Origin: Helianthus annuus
Taxonomy: Eukaryota > Streptophyta > Magnoliopsida > Asterales > Asteraceae
Direction of reading: 5' to 3'
Assembly: GCF_002127325.2 (NCBI RefSeq)
Contig: NC_035433.2
Coordinates: 145,855,472-145,919,471 of the forward strand
DNA: 64,000 nt
The position numbers and the translations under genes were made by a program. Positions 1 to 14,400 of this stretch are shown piece by piece (position 1 is the first letter of the stretch; the number at the start of each line of letters is the position of its first letter). The notes under the pieces are model-generated. The model worked only from the letters and a program-made list of their open reading frames with translations. It did not search any database and was not told where the DNA came from.

Positions 1-839
1 TATTTAATTTAGAAGCTAATGAATAGTAATTTTAATATTATAATAATATATAGTTTTTCTAATACTTTTATTATTTTAATATTATAATAATAGTTACTTT
101 CTTTACTTTTTTACTTTAATCATTTTTTTAATATCACGGGTTGGGATAAGCTTGTTGTCAACCGGTATCGAGCCAGTACTGGTATCAAAAATACAGGTAC
201 GGTCCTGTTCGGTATCGGTACATAAAGGTAAACACCGGCACTAGTATAGAAAATGCCAAAAGTTGGTTCCGAATTGATATTAGAACTCTTTTGGTTCGGG
301 AAATTCAGTGGTACTACCTGGTACCCTTTGCTCATCCCTGATCACGGGTACCGTACGAACAACAACGATATCGTACAACTTTTTTTTGTTAATTTTTTTC
401 AACTTTTAATTTTTTTTTCTTTTTTTAGTTTCAGGGGTAGGGATGAGCTCGGTGCCAACCAATACAGAATCGGTACTGATACCGAAAATACCGGTTACGG
501 TACCAGTATATGAAGGTAAAAAACGATGGTGAACCGGTACCAGGAACGCCAAAAGTCGGTACCGAATTGGTACTTAAGATCTTTCGGTTCGTCAAATTTG
601 GTACCGGTACCCAGAACCATTTGCTCATTTCTGACCGCGAGTTTCAGACGAACAACATCGTTACCATACAATTTTTTGGTTGATTTCTTGGTTATCTTTT
701 AGTGTTTTTTTCTACAATTTTTTTGTTCTTGTCAACAGTTCTGTTCACAACGCGCCCGTAAAGATTTCAGAACACATATAACCACAGACTAAATAACAAA
801 AAAAATTCGCCGCAACGCGGCAAACTTATTTAAACCTAG
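1..839 (+). mobile_element. Helitron-like segment with GGTACC-rich repeats, 3' end at 839
   Basis: The segment ends in a perfect 5-bp-arm hairpin, GCCGC-AAC-GCGGC at 809-821, followed 14 bases later by CTAG (836-839) and then T. This is the layout of a plant Helitron 3' terminus. Upstream, two diverged copies of a roughly 280 bp unit rich in GGTACC/CCGGTA motifs lie at about 139-410 and 440-710. No helicase or Rep coding is visible, so it would be non-autonomous. The 5' end is probably outside the window. Confidence 0.4.
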
Positions 840-1734
840 TTGATTTGAATCCCATTCTAACTCTTCAAGTCACAATAATAATGGAAGCATTTCTTAATTA
901 AAGGCTGAGAATGTAAAATTTATTTTTTTCTTAGTTAACTGCAAACACGAGTGCCAATGTTGATCCAATTACAAATGTATGGGCCGGTTAGAGTATGTAT
1001 AATCCTTTAACGGGTTAAACAAATGAAAAAATAAACTGGTTAAACAGGTCAAAGTCTACACTTAACGCATAAGAGGGACCAAATTTTTCGTAGTATAAAG
1101 CATTTAGGTCTTTCCTTTAGACCATTGCCAATGCAAAGCATTTAGCTTGCATTTGGCTTATGTGGATTTAGTACGAGGAGGAATTCATTAAAGGGGTTTG
1201 CATTTGAGTGGAATGTTTTGAGGAAGAATGATGCATTTGATGGGATGGTGAGCCCCAATGTTTATTTTGTTTTTATTTTATTCTTTTCTTATTTTAATTT
1301 ATTTTTATATGGATAAATAAGTTGTACACTATAAGCTTTAGTGACTTGTATATTATTTTTTTTATTTCAAATACAGTAATTGGACAAAATAACAAAAAAA
1401 ATGTAATGTTTTTATTTTAATTTATAAGTTTATTAATGCTACTTTAATAAAAAAAAATAATTCAAAAAGTTTAAGATACATATATATTAATATTCGTGCT
1501 TAGAAGTTTAATGTTTTGTTTTTATAAATTTTGATATTAAATAGTGCGAAAATAAAAGCACGTATATTGATAGAAATAATTCAATTATTAAAAACAAATG
1601 TAAAAGTGGTGATGATGTGGAAATATAAGTATTGGTAAATATGTTTGTAGGATTGGAGCGAAAATGTGTATTTTTAATGTATTTGTGGAAATCTGATGTG
1701 ACAGCTAAGTAGACACGTTTGTGAATACATTTAT
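840..1734. other. AT-rich intergenic stretch, no gene seen
   Basis: No convincing ORF, RNA gene or complete repeat was recognised here. The last 8 bases (ACATTTAT, 1727-1734) are the left target duplication of the hAT element that follows. Confidence 0.5.
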
Positions 1735-1809
1735 CAGGGCCGTCTATCAGGGGGAGCATGAGGTGTCTGCGATCAGGGCCCAAATCAATATAGGCCTCGA
1801 AATTTTTTT

Positions 1810-1859
<50 letters not shown>

Positions 1860-2197
1860 AAAAATCTGGATGTTTGTATAAATAAGGGCTTGCTAAAAGG
1901 CCCAAAGTTTTTTAAATAAGGGTCTGTTTAAAAGTTTAAAAAAATGGTCCAATTAACAAGCCCAAGTGACTAGTCTAAACAAAAATAAGGGCCTGCAAGA
2001 TCAGGGAAAGGAAACAAAACGTCGTAGTAATGCATAACAATTATCTATTTCATAACAATTATCGTAGTATTATGGGTTTTAGTATTTATATTGAATGATT
2101 GATGAGTTTATATTATATGAAGATTTGCGAATAGGGCTCAAATTTTTTATCTCGAACAGGGTCAAAAAAAATTTTGTGATTTTCAGAGACGGCCCTG
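1735..2197. mobile_element. hAT-type MITE (463 bp)
   Basis: It has perfect 11 bp terminal inverted repeats: CAGGGCCGTCT at the left and AGACGGCCCTG at the right. These are flanked by a perfect 8 bp target duplication ACATTTAT (1727-1734 and 2198-2205). An 8 bp duplication with CAGGG ends is the hAT superfamily signature. There is no transposase, so it is non-autonomous. A (TA)n tract lies inside. Confidence 0.88.
1816..1856. repeat. (TA)n microsatellite
   Basis: About 20 TA dinucleotides in a row inside the hAT MITE. Confidence 0.95.
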
Positions 2198-2663
2198 ACA
2201 TTTATCACCTTGCACTGGTAATGGTCTTAAGACTACTTAAAATTAATAACTTTAACCTTGGTCATCAATACTCGTTCGAGCATGGCCATGTAGTCTAGGC
2301 CTTCCAATTATATTTTGATCATGGTTTGATTATGTATGGGAAGTAGGGCTGTAAACGAACCGAACGTTCAGTGAACAGTTCGTGAACCGTTCGGCGGGAA
2401 GTTCGTTTATGTTCGTTCGTTTAATAAACGAACGAACATGAACAAGAAATTTCGTTCGATTAGTTAAATGAACGAACATGAACAGAGGTCTCGTTCGTTC
2501 GATTGTGTTCGTGAACGTTCGGTAAGGTGTTCGTGAACGTGTTCGTGAACATTCGTTGTTTTGCGTTCGTTTATGTTCGTATGTTTGTGTTTTAATTGAA
2601 GATCTTTGTACTTTCTTATATTTTATTTGTACTTTATATATTATTAAACTTTTATTTATTTTA

Positions 2664-3963
2664 GAGTGAATTGCAAGAATTGTCCTTTATCTTTATGCCT
2701 CTTTGCATCCGATGTCCTTTATGTTTAAAATTGACGAGTTTTGTCCTTTAAGTTTAAAAATCAAGCACGTTTTACCCTTTGGGCCTAACCCAGTTAGTTT
2801 TTTTCGTTAAATTTTGTCATGTGCCTTGCACATGAGGGCAATTTTGTCATTTTATCTCTTAGGGACTAATTATATAAATAAGTAACCATTTTATTTAAAA
2901 AACCACACTTTAAAAGAAAGATTAAAAAAAAACAATTCTCCCTTTCTACTCCATTTCCCTCCTCTGTACTCCATCTCCCTCCCTCTGTATTTCATTCAAG
3001 CAGATAACCACCACAACCTCCTTCATCACCACCACAACCTCCTTCCACATGTTTCCACCATAACCGCCACCACCACCACAACCTCCTTCCACCATCGCCA
3101 CCACAACCTCCTTCCACCATCGCCACCACTACCACAACCTCCTCCTTCATTTCCCCATTAACATCAACAATATCCACACTCCACAAATAACTAACCTGAT
3201 GTTAAACCTAAATATGTAAATCTGCTAGCAAGCAAGCAGATCATTTCGACTGAACCTCTAATATAATCGGTTCGAATGAGATTAATCCTCAACAAGTTAC
3301 AATCAACAATCGAGGCTCAAACCTAGAAGCCGTCTATGTTCAATCGTACGGTCACGATCATCGTGTACAGCTGCACCATAATTCTTGGAGAAAAACGCAG
3401 GTATTGGAACAGAGCTCGGAGAAGGCGACTCAACAAACGCAGATACAGCGAAGAATTCTGTTCTGTTATTCTTCTTCTGGTTCAAATTTGTGTGAGATTG
3501 ATTGAGTTGATGAGGTTTGAAATTATCTGGATGATTTGTTAGAGAATCGTGAGCTTGAAGAACACCAACACGGCTGATTGGTTTCATTTCAGATCTGATA
3601 GAAATGAGAATGGTAAGAGTTAGGGTTTGATGAAGGGAGAAATGGGGATAGGGGGTTGTTTATAGGAAAGGAAGACGGTAGCAGACGCATTGAAAGCTGG
3701 TCATCAATTTTTGACCACTAATTTGGATCATTAAAACATTTTTATTTTTGTTTTATTTTTTAAAACATTTTGATTTAAATGGGTAAAAAGACTAAAACAC
3801 CCTTTTGTGATCTGATTTAACTGAAAAAATTGACTAGGTTAGGCTTAAAGGACATAACGTGCAATATTTTTAAACATAAAGGACAAAACTCGTCAATTTT
3901 AAACATAAAGGACACCGCCTGCAAAGAGGCATAAAGATAAAGGACAATTCTTGCAATTCACTC
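2664..3963. mobile_element. Mutator-like element (MULE), nested in the hAT element
   Basis: Long terminal inverted repeats of roughly 150 bp start GAGTGAATTGCAAGAATTGT and contain repeated GTCCTTTA blocks. A perfect 9 bp duplication TTTATTTTA flanks it (2655-2663 and 3964-3972), diagnostic of Mutator-like insertion. The interior is non-TE-like: a CCA/CCT-rich tract (about 2940-3180) and a possible gene-derived segment (3303-3700). No transposase is visible. It is either a plain non-autonomous MULE or a Pack-MULE. Confidence 0.85.
3303..3587 (-). pseudogene. possible captured gene start inside the MULE
   Basis: An open frame of 94 codons begins MKPISRVGVL on the minus strand. Upstream on the same strand (3590-3665) there is leader-like sequence containing 'aaaccctaa', and a TATAAAC motif near 3660, which together look like a plant promoter and leader. 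I do not recognise the protein and no homologous domain is visible. Lying wholly between MULE inverted repeats, it could be a transduplicated gene fragment. Whether it is expressed cannot be judged here. Confidence 0.3.
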
Positions 3964-4335
3964 TTTATTTTATTACCCTAACAATTATACTAGAAAAAAA
4001 AACCAATTTTCACCTTGTTTATGCATCATTTCCCTTTCATTTCTCATTATTTACATCGGCGAATACGATCGACCTCCGTTCTACAATAAGAGATTTAAGT
4101 TTGAGTGCTACTCTCTGGGCCATCTATCTTTATCCTTCGTCGCGTTCCCCAAATTTATTTGTGTTCGTGAACCGTTCGCGAACATACTCATTTCCTTAAT
4201 GAACGAACACGAACATAAAATCTCGTTCGGTAAGTCTTCATGAACTGTTCGTGAACACATTTATTTCCTTAACGAACGAACACGAACAAGGCCTTGTTCG
4301 TGTTCGTTCGGTTCGTTTACAGCCCTAATGGGAAG

Positions 4336-4963
4336 TGAGTCAAGTGACAGTCGATTTAAACCAATTATATAGAAAACAGTGAGGAGGCATTGTCAATTTC
4401 AACCAATTGTATATGTTTAAAACGGTCATTTTATCCTTAATGAGTTACGGGTCAAATAGGCTAAACCTTTTAAAGAAATAAAATTCAAAGGGGGCACACT
4501 TAATACATACATAATTTTTCAGAGGGTCCCGGCTTAATGCATACAATTTTTTTTAGCGGGGCATATATGGCATCTGAATTCTCAGGGTAGCCCATGAATA
4601 CAAACAAAAGATTTCGGAAAAAATCGGTAAAATTTACACTAATAAGCCGAAAGAAAGAATGAAATAAAGGAGGGGGGGGGGTCAAATAACGCACTTTAAA
4701 CCTAAGCATTAATAATATAACATGTTGGAAAAATGTTAGTGAAAATGATTTTTCACAAAAATTGGATTGAAATAATTGTATTTAAACATGCGTTGGTAAT
4801 TATTTGCCAATTTGTGTGATTTACCCTTAAAATGACACCATCTACATCAGTTGCACTCAAAACATATCCCTCTAAATTATGAATATGCGTAGACAGATCT
4901 GCACAACAATTTCAGAAGAAAGAGACGGAATTATTAATTTGCATCAATTTATCTAGCATATAT
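4336..4963. other. intergenic stretch, no gene seen
   Basis: AT-rich sequence with a run of ten G (4672-4681). Nothing else was recognised. Confidence 0.4.
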
Positions 4964-5775
4964 TGTAGGAAGCCGTTAGCGTAAAACAAATAAAACATTT
5001 TATAAATCTGAATTTACAATACAGAAATGAATAAAGGAGTAAAATTACAATACAAAATTACAACTGAAATAAGCAAATACAAGAACAACAATACAAAACG
5101 TAAAGAAATTCTTGGTTGAGGATCGTGTTAGACACGGGTCCCTTAAAACAAATTTCGACTCTCCCAGGAGAACTCGTTTATTTCCAGGATACAACAGCCT
5201 AAAGCAGTTGCACTGCCAGGGAAGACGAAAACCCGAAGGTGTACCTCGAAACAAGAAAGAAGATGAAGAAAAATTTGCAGAGAATACTTTGCATATGTTG
5301 GAGATTTTTCGGTGTGTTTTGCAACAGCTCTAACCTCCTATTTATATTGGAAGTTTAGATGAAACAGAAAAAATGAATTGAATGGACGAATTATTCTGCA
5401 TTAAACGTCTTCAATGCAGTTTAGATCGTTATTCAATTTCCAGTCAACGTCTCTTTGAAATGCTGAAATGTAACTGCTGTCATTAAGTCTGGAAGCTTCA
5501 GTTCGCGCGCGCGCATGCGCCAATCTGGCTCAATTCATGCGCAAGTGAACCTGCTGGTGTGCCTCCGCGCGCAACACAACTCTGTTGCGCGCGCGCCAAT
5601 ATGGCTCCCTTTCATGCGCAAGCCTACTGATGCACCACTCGTGTGCACACACCACGTCACATGTGAGTCTGTACGGTCACGGCACACAGTCGCGCCGTAC
5701 TGGCTTACTTTGGTGCGCCACGTGGGCCCACGTTAGGAGTCCACGCGCGTGCCTAACCTGGACACTGTCTGGTCT
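4964..5775 (-). mobile_element. truncated LTR, same family as the solo LTR at 61069
   Basis: It begins on the plus strand with TGTAGGA, the inverse of an LTR end TCCTACA. It matches the 61069-62424 LTR through the segment containing 'gaggatcgtgttagac', a minus-strand TATAAATA (5339-5346), and GCGCGC-rich sequence (5503-5760). The match is lost near 5775, before the TGTTGGAAA end is reached. It is therefore a broken copy without a detectable target duplication. Confidence 0.6.
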
Positions 5776-6260
5776 TCCGCCAATACCGTGTACCATTGGA
5801 ACCGGTTTCTACCTGGGTAGATCCAAGTCAGGTAGGAACCAGATAAAACCCGAAATAAGAAGAAATGTAGGACCAATAGAGTATAAAAGGGTAGGGACCA
5901 ATTCCTCCTCTTATCATTAGAACCAGTTATTTTGTTAGAAAAAGAAGCAAGAAATCCAAAGGCACCTACTTCTCAACTCTCAAAAGTGGTTAGAAAAAGA
6001 AGCCAGAAAAACAAAAGCGTATTTTTAATTCATAAAAAAGACCTACGTTTTAAAAACCAAAATTTCAAAGATCACACATTCAGTCAATATTTACATATCC
6101 AAAATTCCAAATATTCACCCGTAAAGAGGCAATTCGCACAACATTACCTTTAATATGTTGACAACTCTGCCCTGTTAGACGCGCTGCTTAGCTCGATAGT
6201 CCGGATGTAAAAGATGAATCGCGTTTGATATGGGTCATCAACACGGATTCGATGTCAAAT
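5776..6260. other. unassigned repeat-like sequence
   Basis: There is a plus-strand TATAAAAG at 5883 followed by purine-rich sequence in which 'gttagaaaaagaagc' occurs twice (about 5935 and 5989). This could be part of another LTR. No coding potential was found. Confidence 0.3.
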
Positions 6261-7117
6261 TATATTATATTATACTATATATTAAAACACATCTTTAGAT
6301 ACAGTACTCATTGTCCCCTTTATTTTCTTTTTTTTTAATTACAAGAATGTCATTCACTAACATGCTTACCTTTTCCTTCTTCATGGCATTTTTGTAATTA
6401 ACTTCTCTTTTAGTGGCAATTGTAACCATCTCACAATATTTCTTTTTATTTTTATGTTTTGACCACAAAGGTTTTTGGTTATTACCATTTTTGCCCCCTC
6501 AACTTTTGTTAGTTTTTCATTAAAACAATTTACATTCAAACCCCTTAAATTTTAACTAATTTATTAAGTGTCCCCTCAACTTTTGTTAGTTTTTTTTTTA
6601 AAGTACTTATATTCCTACCCCTTGAATTTTAACTAAATTTATTAAGTGTCCTCTTAACTTTTGTTAGTTTTTTTTAAACAACTTACATTCCTACCCCTTG
6701 AGTTTTAACTTAATTTATTAAGTGTCTCCTGAATACTAATAAAGTTATTATTATCCCTTCTACATATAGTGATACAATATTTTTTTAGGTTTCAAATTAA
6801 TCTCTTACACTTTAAATAATGCAGGCCTTTTAACGCAACGATTTTATCTTCCTCTTTACAGTTTCTGTTCGTTATTTTTTTACAACTAAATTCACGATAA
6901 CATATTTTTAGAAACATACCAATCCGGTACCCACAGGAAAATTTTATATACTTACTTTTACGTTATCTAAAATTGATGTTTTACACGGTAATTATTAATT
7001 AGAACAAGTTGATTTTGAACATATATTGTAATGTAATATAATTGCTTTACAAACTGATTTTTACCATTTGGTTCGTACATGGATTTTCCGCCGCAACGCG
7101 TGGTAGGGAAACCCTAG
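6260..7117 (+). mobile_element. Helitron-like non-autonomous element
   Basis: The 5' part reads TATACTATATATTAAAACAC near 6272, resembling the conserved plant Helitron 5' end. The 3' part has a GC-rich CCGCCGCAACGCG motif (7089-7101), then CTAG (7114-7117) and T. No target duplication is expected for Helitrons. The exact 5' base is uncertain. Imperfect 70-80 bp tandem repeats of a 'cccctcaacttttgttag' block lie at about 6494-6725. Confidence 0.45.
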
Positions 7118-7271
7118 TTCCGTTTATTCGAGAGTTCGAACTACTACTATCTATTTTTAAATTATCCTCGTATTCAGTATTTCACAATAGTGGTACAAAT
7201 TCAGAACAACTTATTTCAGTGCTTCTCCTAAAAATAAGAGGAATTTAAGAAACTCTTTGTTATATCCAAAA

Positions 7272-7567
7272 GAGTAAAGTCCTTTTTGAGTCCTTGTGGT
7301 TTGTGCATTTTAACTATTTGAATCCAAAAACTAAACTTGACTTGATTTGAGTCCTTGTAGGTTTGTATTTTTAACCCTTTGAATCCAAAACGCAAACCTC
7401 ATCCAAATCATGGACTAAAAGTGTTTGATTCAAAAGGTTAAAAATACAAACCACGGGGAATCAAAGTGTTAAAAATACAAACTACAGGGACTCAAATCAA
7501 GACAAGTTTGATTTTTAGATTCAAAAATAGTTAAAATGCACACACCACAAAGACTCAAAAAGGACTT
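7272..7567. mobile_element. foldback MITE, MULE-like
   Basis: Nearly the whole 296 bp is an imperfect palindrome. The left half begins GAGTAAAGTCCTTTTTGAGT and the right half ends in its inverse. It is flanked by a 9 bp repeat TATCCAAAA (7263-7271 and 7568-7576), matching Mutator-type duplication. The right terminus lacks the outermost bases of the left. Confidence 0.6.
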
Positions 7568-7686
7568 TATCCAAAAATACCAAATAATTTGATCTGTGTT
7601 TATTAAATTCCGTCGTTTCTATGCTTAAATGATTATGAAATATGCAATTAACATATCTTCAGACACAGAAACACATGCCAAAACGA

Positions 7687-7958
7687 CTTAGCAACTGTTT
7701 TGTAAGGACATGGTATATTTGCTAGCTAAGACCAAAAGGGAATTTCAAAGTGGTATGGTGGGCTTGGGTTTCAGCGTGACTCCTTGGGCGGGGTTTCAGC
7801 CTAGACGTTGAGCGAGACAACCCACATGACATGACAAAACCTTATTGGTCAAGAGCACTAGCCCTTTAAAATTGGTTTTTTTTTTTCACGCCACCCCTAC
7901 CACTTTGAACTTTTGGTCTTGGCACAAATCACTATGTCCTTACAAAACAGTTGCTAAG
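7687..7958. mobile_element. hairpin MITE downstream of polyubiquitin
   Basis: Arms of about 70 bp, CTTAGCAACTGTTTTGTAAG at the left and its near-perfect inverse at the right, enclose about 130 bp. Terminal TTA/TAA could be the Tourist-type target duplication. It ends 279 bp from the polyubiquitin stop codon, on the 3' side of that gene. Confidence 0.55.
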
Positions 7959-8098
7959 CATATCATAAACTACCTTCGTTATAATCAACATTTAAACCAA
8001 ACAATAAACTACTGACAAATCATTTTCAGAATATGCAACCCAGACTTCAATTTATAACAATGACCATGATCAAACCCAAGATTAAACCATAAAATTCA

Positions 8099-8104
8099 TT
8101 TATT
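8099..8104 (-). promoter_or_regulatory. candidate poly(A) signal AATAAA of polyubiquitin
   Basis: On the minus strand AATAAA occurs 133-138 bases past the TAG stop, a typical near-upstream element distance for a plant 3' UTR. Confidence 0.5.
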
Positions 8105-8236
8105 CAACAATCATAGAAGGAAACCATAGAGAATCTGTATCCAACAATTGTTCCAACTTCAAACATTAACCACAACCACAGACATTTAAAAACCAACAAC
8201 AGTACCAACTTCAAACATCACAACCACCACAAACAT

Positions 8237-10537
<2,301 letters not shown>

Positions 10538-10590
10538 CTTGAAGGGATTGAAGAGATCTGAGAAATTGAAGAAGATAAGAGAATTGGTTG
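10538..10590 (-). other. polyubiquitin leader exon 1 (5' end estimated)
   Basis: This is non-coding leader between the splice donor (10538) and a transcription start placed about 28 bases downstream of the TATA box. It is purine/pyrimidine biased (CTTATCTTCTTCAATTTC on the minus strand). The 5' boundary is an estimate. Confidence 0.6.
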
Positions 10591-10617
10591 ATGAATGAAG
10601 GGGATAAATTGGGGGTG

Positions 10618-10625
10618 AATTTATA
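10618..10625 (-). promoter_or_regulatory. TATA box of polyubiquitin
   Basis: CTATAAATTC on the minus strand lies about 80 bases upstream of the leader splice donor. Its position and sequence fit a plant core promoter. Confidence 0.75.
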
Positions 10626-10703
10626 GAACAATAAAGCATAGGGTGCACGCAAAGAAAGGTTAACGTGACGGTGCGGTTAGATAACAATCGGTGGAGAATG
10701 TGC

Positions 10704-10709
10704 CACGTG
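10704..10709. promoter_or_regulatory. G-box CACGTG in the polyubiquitin promoter
   Basis: The sequence is GCCACGTGT, about 80 bp upstream of the TATA box. It is a classical bZIP/bHLH binding core; its function here is inferred from position only. Confidence 0.5.
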
Positions 10710-11483
10710 TATAAAGTATTGGTGACCAAACACCAAAGTTAAGATAAGAGCCGTTGATGGGTTTTGATTTTTAATGGAGTCGCTGATTTTTAGGTTTGGC
10801 GTCTTCTTTTTATTTTGGAATAAAATATTGCGTGACCCTTATCTTGTTTCTAATTTTTTTTTAAGAGTTAAATGTCATTTTAGTCCCTATGGTTTGGGTC
10901 ATTTTAACAGTTTAGTTCAAAGGTTTTATTTTTAACATCTGGATCTAAAAATATTTCATCGTTGCCATTTTGGTCCAACTGACTTAACTTCATCCATATG
11001 TGTTAAGTCTGTCAAGGGCATTTTAGTCATTTCATAAATATATAAATAATCCTGCCATACCCCACCTCAACACACTTCTCTCTCTTTCCACCTGCAACAT
11101 CTACAACCACAAACATGCACACCCGGATCCGATCGACCCAAGTTGATGCCGACCCGTTTATCGATCCCGACCGATATGACTATCTCTGACCCGATTAAAC
11201 CAACAGGATAATAATTTTCGGTCGCAAAAGCAATAACACACATATCTTAAAAGTAATAATGCAGGCGGCTGTAGTATGGTTTTAATTGTTGACTGAACTT
11301 TTTATGCGCATATCTTAAACGCAGTTAATAAATCACAATAACAAACGGATGTAAGTATATGACAAACAAGAATAATCTCATAGCTTACATATCAGGTTTA
11401 GAACGAAGCAATAAAGCGATAATTGAAATAATAAAACCTACAAGAAAACAACTTAGCATCAAGCAAGGGTTCAGATCTGTTAC

Positions 11484-14400
11484 TGTAACACCTCGAATTT
11501 TTGCGTCCAATGATGTGTTAACACGTGTCATTTGTTTACACGTGGCATTAATATTAAATAAAGGACTAATTTTGACAAACCTTGAAAGTATATAAATTCG
11601 AGGGTTATAAATGTCAACAAGGGTAAATATACTGTATACTAACCCTAAATAATGCTTGAACCTTCAAACAAATAAATCATAGATCGTACAGAAGCGAAAC
11701 ACGAAAGAAAGTGAGAGATTACAAGCTACAGGGGTTAACCGTGTCAACATGTTTAATTATACCTCTGAGTGACCCTTTAACGTTCCCAAGGCTTTGTAAC
11801 GGTATTATACACTCACTAAAATATAATATATAAATTTCGCGAAGTTTCGTTATGAAACGAGAAAGTTACGATCGAATTCGTAGGAGAAGGGTTAAAAGCG
11901 TCAATAATGAAAGTGAAGGCTTTCTGAGTAATTAATAAACTAATCGGGGACTTAACAACGCGGGTAAATAACACGAGGTCCTTAGTTGTAATTAACCGAG
12001 GGCCAAACCGCAAAGTTACCCCTTCAAACTCGAAAGGTCAGGTAAATCATTACGAAAGATTTCGTTATTAATTACCAGGATTTCGTAATCATTTCAAAAG
12101 ATTTTAAAAATCTGAAAAACAGGCCTCTCGCGACCCGCGTTAAGTAATAGCCTAAGTGTAGGCGGGCCGCGAGCCTCCTGTTTTACGCGCCTGTTATTTG
12201 AATCCCAGGCGACCCGCATTAAACAAGCATGGAACTCCCATGCGGGTCGCGTAAAGCGCCCAGATGCAGAAAGTTGTAACTTCTTGCCTTTTGAGCATTA
12301 TGAACGACCAAATCTCCAATAAATGAGGCATGGGCACCCTACACTTGACCCATAGCTCCAGGGGACACATGCCCATCATCCATAATCAGCTGTAGGCTGA
12401 GTTGTGATGATCTTGAGGCTTTTTGAACATTATAAATAGCCACATTGTGAGCATATGTTCACCACACCTCAAACAACTCATCTCCTGATCATTCTAAGCT
12501 CCCAAGCATCCATCTCTGCTCTATAAGCAAGAAATAACTTCTGTAAGTCGTTCACAATCAATATGGTCTTGCATTTTCATAGTTATAGCTTATAAACACA
12601 ACCGTCGTAACTAACGGTTGTCATTACAATAACTTGCAAATGGTTCAGTCTTATGACGGATCAAAAGTAGTTATGAGCTGGTATTTATGTGGGTAATAAA
12701 CCCCTAAAAGGGTTCCCTCTGATCACCACTCTAACTATGTCAAATATCGAGTCAAACGCGCACTTAAAAAGTCAACAGAAAGCTATTTTAGCGATTTATG
12801 CATAATCTGTAATGTACATACTAAGAAACCTGTTTTGACACTCATAAAATATGATATTAAGTATATAAACTTGTTTGCGCACGTTTGAATCGATCATTTG
12901 CTATATTGAACCGGTTCGGAGCCGAATGTCGCAAAAGTTTGACTTTTGCTTTGACTTCAGTTCTGACCCGTTTTAGTGAGGATAGATATACCTTAGGACA
13001 CTCTTAGGACCAGGTTACATGATGGTATGAACCTCTGTGATCGGTTCATGAGTTATCCGAGTCTTTTGCGCATTTCCGTTAATCGCCTAAAAGTCGACCG
13101 TAACGCCATTTTGAAAATAAAACGAGTATTTCGGACACGTGAACGGACCAGAACCTTGCTTATTAAATTATAAGCATGTCCTTAAAGTTTCACGTCAATC
13201 CGAGGTCTAGAATGAGAGGTATGCTAAATGGCGCATTTAAAGTAAACTTTAGTAATTAAACGGCGCAATTAGCATAACACCTATCTAAACCAAGATTTCG
13301 TCACCAAAACTTTTACCCACTGTATTAAAATAATATTTTGGGAATTTTAAAGATTTTTAATAATTTTTACCTAACTCATAACCTGCGGTTATGGCTACGG
13401 TTCGGTAAATACCGAATATGCCCTTTTTGGCCAAAACATGAGTTCTACAAGGTCTTTTGACCCGATTCCAGTTGCTACTGATTCCAAATAATAAATAAAG
13501 TATTTTAAGCTTTATAAGCTGTTCGGGAAACTCAGATTTCCTGTAGAACTCGAAAAGCTCTTTAAAAGTCTTTAAAATGACCGAAAAACCCCTACGGGGC
13601 GTAATTTTAACTTAAACTCGTTACGGGCATCACGGAAGGTATCCTACTGATACCACAACCTCTTTAAGGCATATTGACTTAGGAAATAAGCGTAAGACTC
13701 TCATGGTTAACCGTTTCGCCTATTGCGCGCACGGTTCGGCTTATGAAACTAGTTTTCATAATTTAGCCGATACGGGTCAAATTATATTATTTGAACCCCA
13801 AATTCCAGAGTGTGAACCATAAATCCATATAAAACAAGTCTCTGAACTTGTTGGGTCAGAATCACACTCCATTCTCGGTTTTCGCCTTTTCGCGCGATTA
13901 AACCATATCTATATATATCGGAACCAACCGGTCTAGGCTACGGCTAATATAAAGACCCGTTAGGATTCTAAGAGGTTAATTAAAACCTTCGTTCCAGATT
14001 AGGAGCCCCAGTAAAAGCTATCGGTGATTTAATCCAAATTAAGGAAATATACTTGCAAAGGTAAATACTTTAACTTATTTCCCCTATATGGGCTTGGGTT
14101 ACGGTATATTAATACCGCTTGATTGAGCATTATATTCTTCCATCGCTTAGGTGGTTAATTAAATAATATGATTGGCTCATTTAAACAGTTTTGTTTCTTA
14201 AAAGCCTTTGGGGGGTTTAATGACCGTTGTCCCGGATATCCTTGGCATCATTTTACGAAATGGCCACGACCATCGACATCCCGGTGTAGGCGTACACCCG
14301 GTATATATTGTCGACATTAAATTAAAAGACGTAGCCGTTGGTTTTTTTATACTACAGTTTTACGCAATGTGGTGTGTCTATAAATCTTTAACCCGGCACG

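Larger units (their letters stand above)
2344..4327. mobile_element. hAT-like element with GTTCGTGAAC subterminal repeats
   Basis: Termini are TAGGGCTGTAAACGAACCGA at the left and its inverse at the right (ending TTTACAGCCCTA). They are flanked by a perfect 8 bp duplication ATGGGAAG (2336-2343 and 4328-4335). About 240 bp of left and 170 bp of right subterminal sequence is packed with GTTCGTGAAC/AACGAACG motifs, as expected of transposase-binding subterminal repeats. No transposase ORF is seen. Most of the interior is a separate nested MULE (2664-3963). Confidence 0.85.

Noticed and set aside
5515..5920. Open frames in the truncated LTR copy
   Set aside because: Same reason: GC-rich repeat sequence, no domain.
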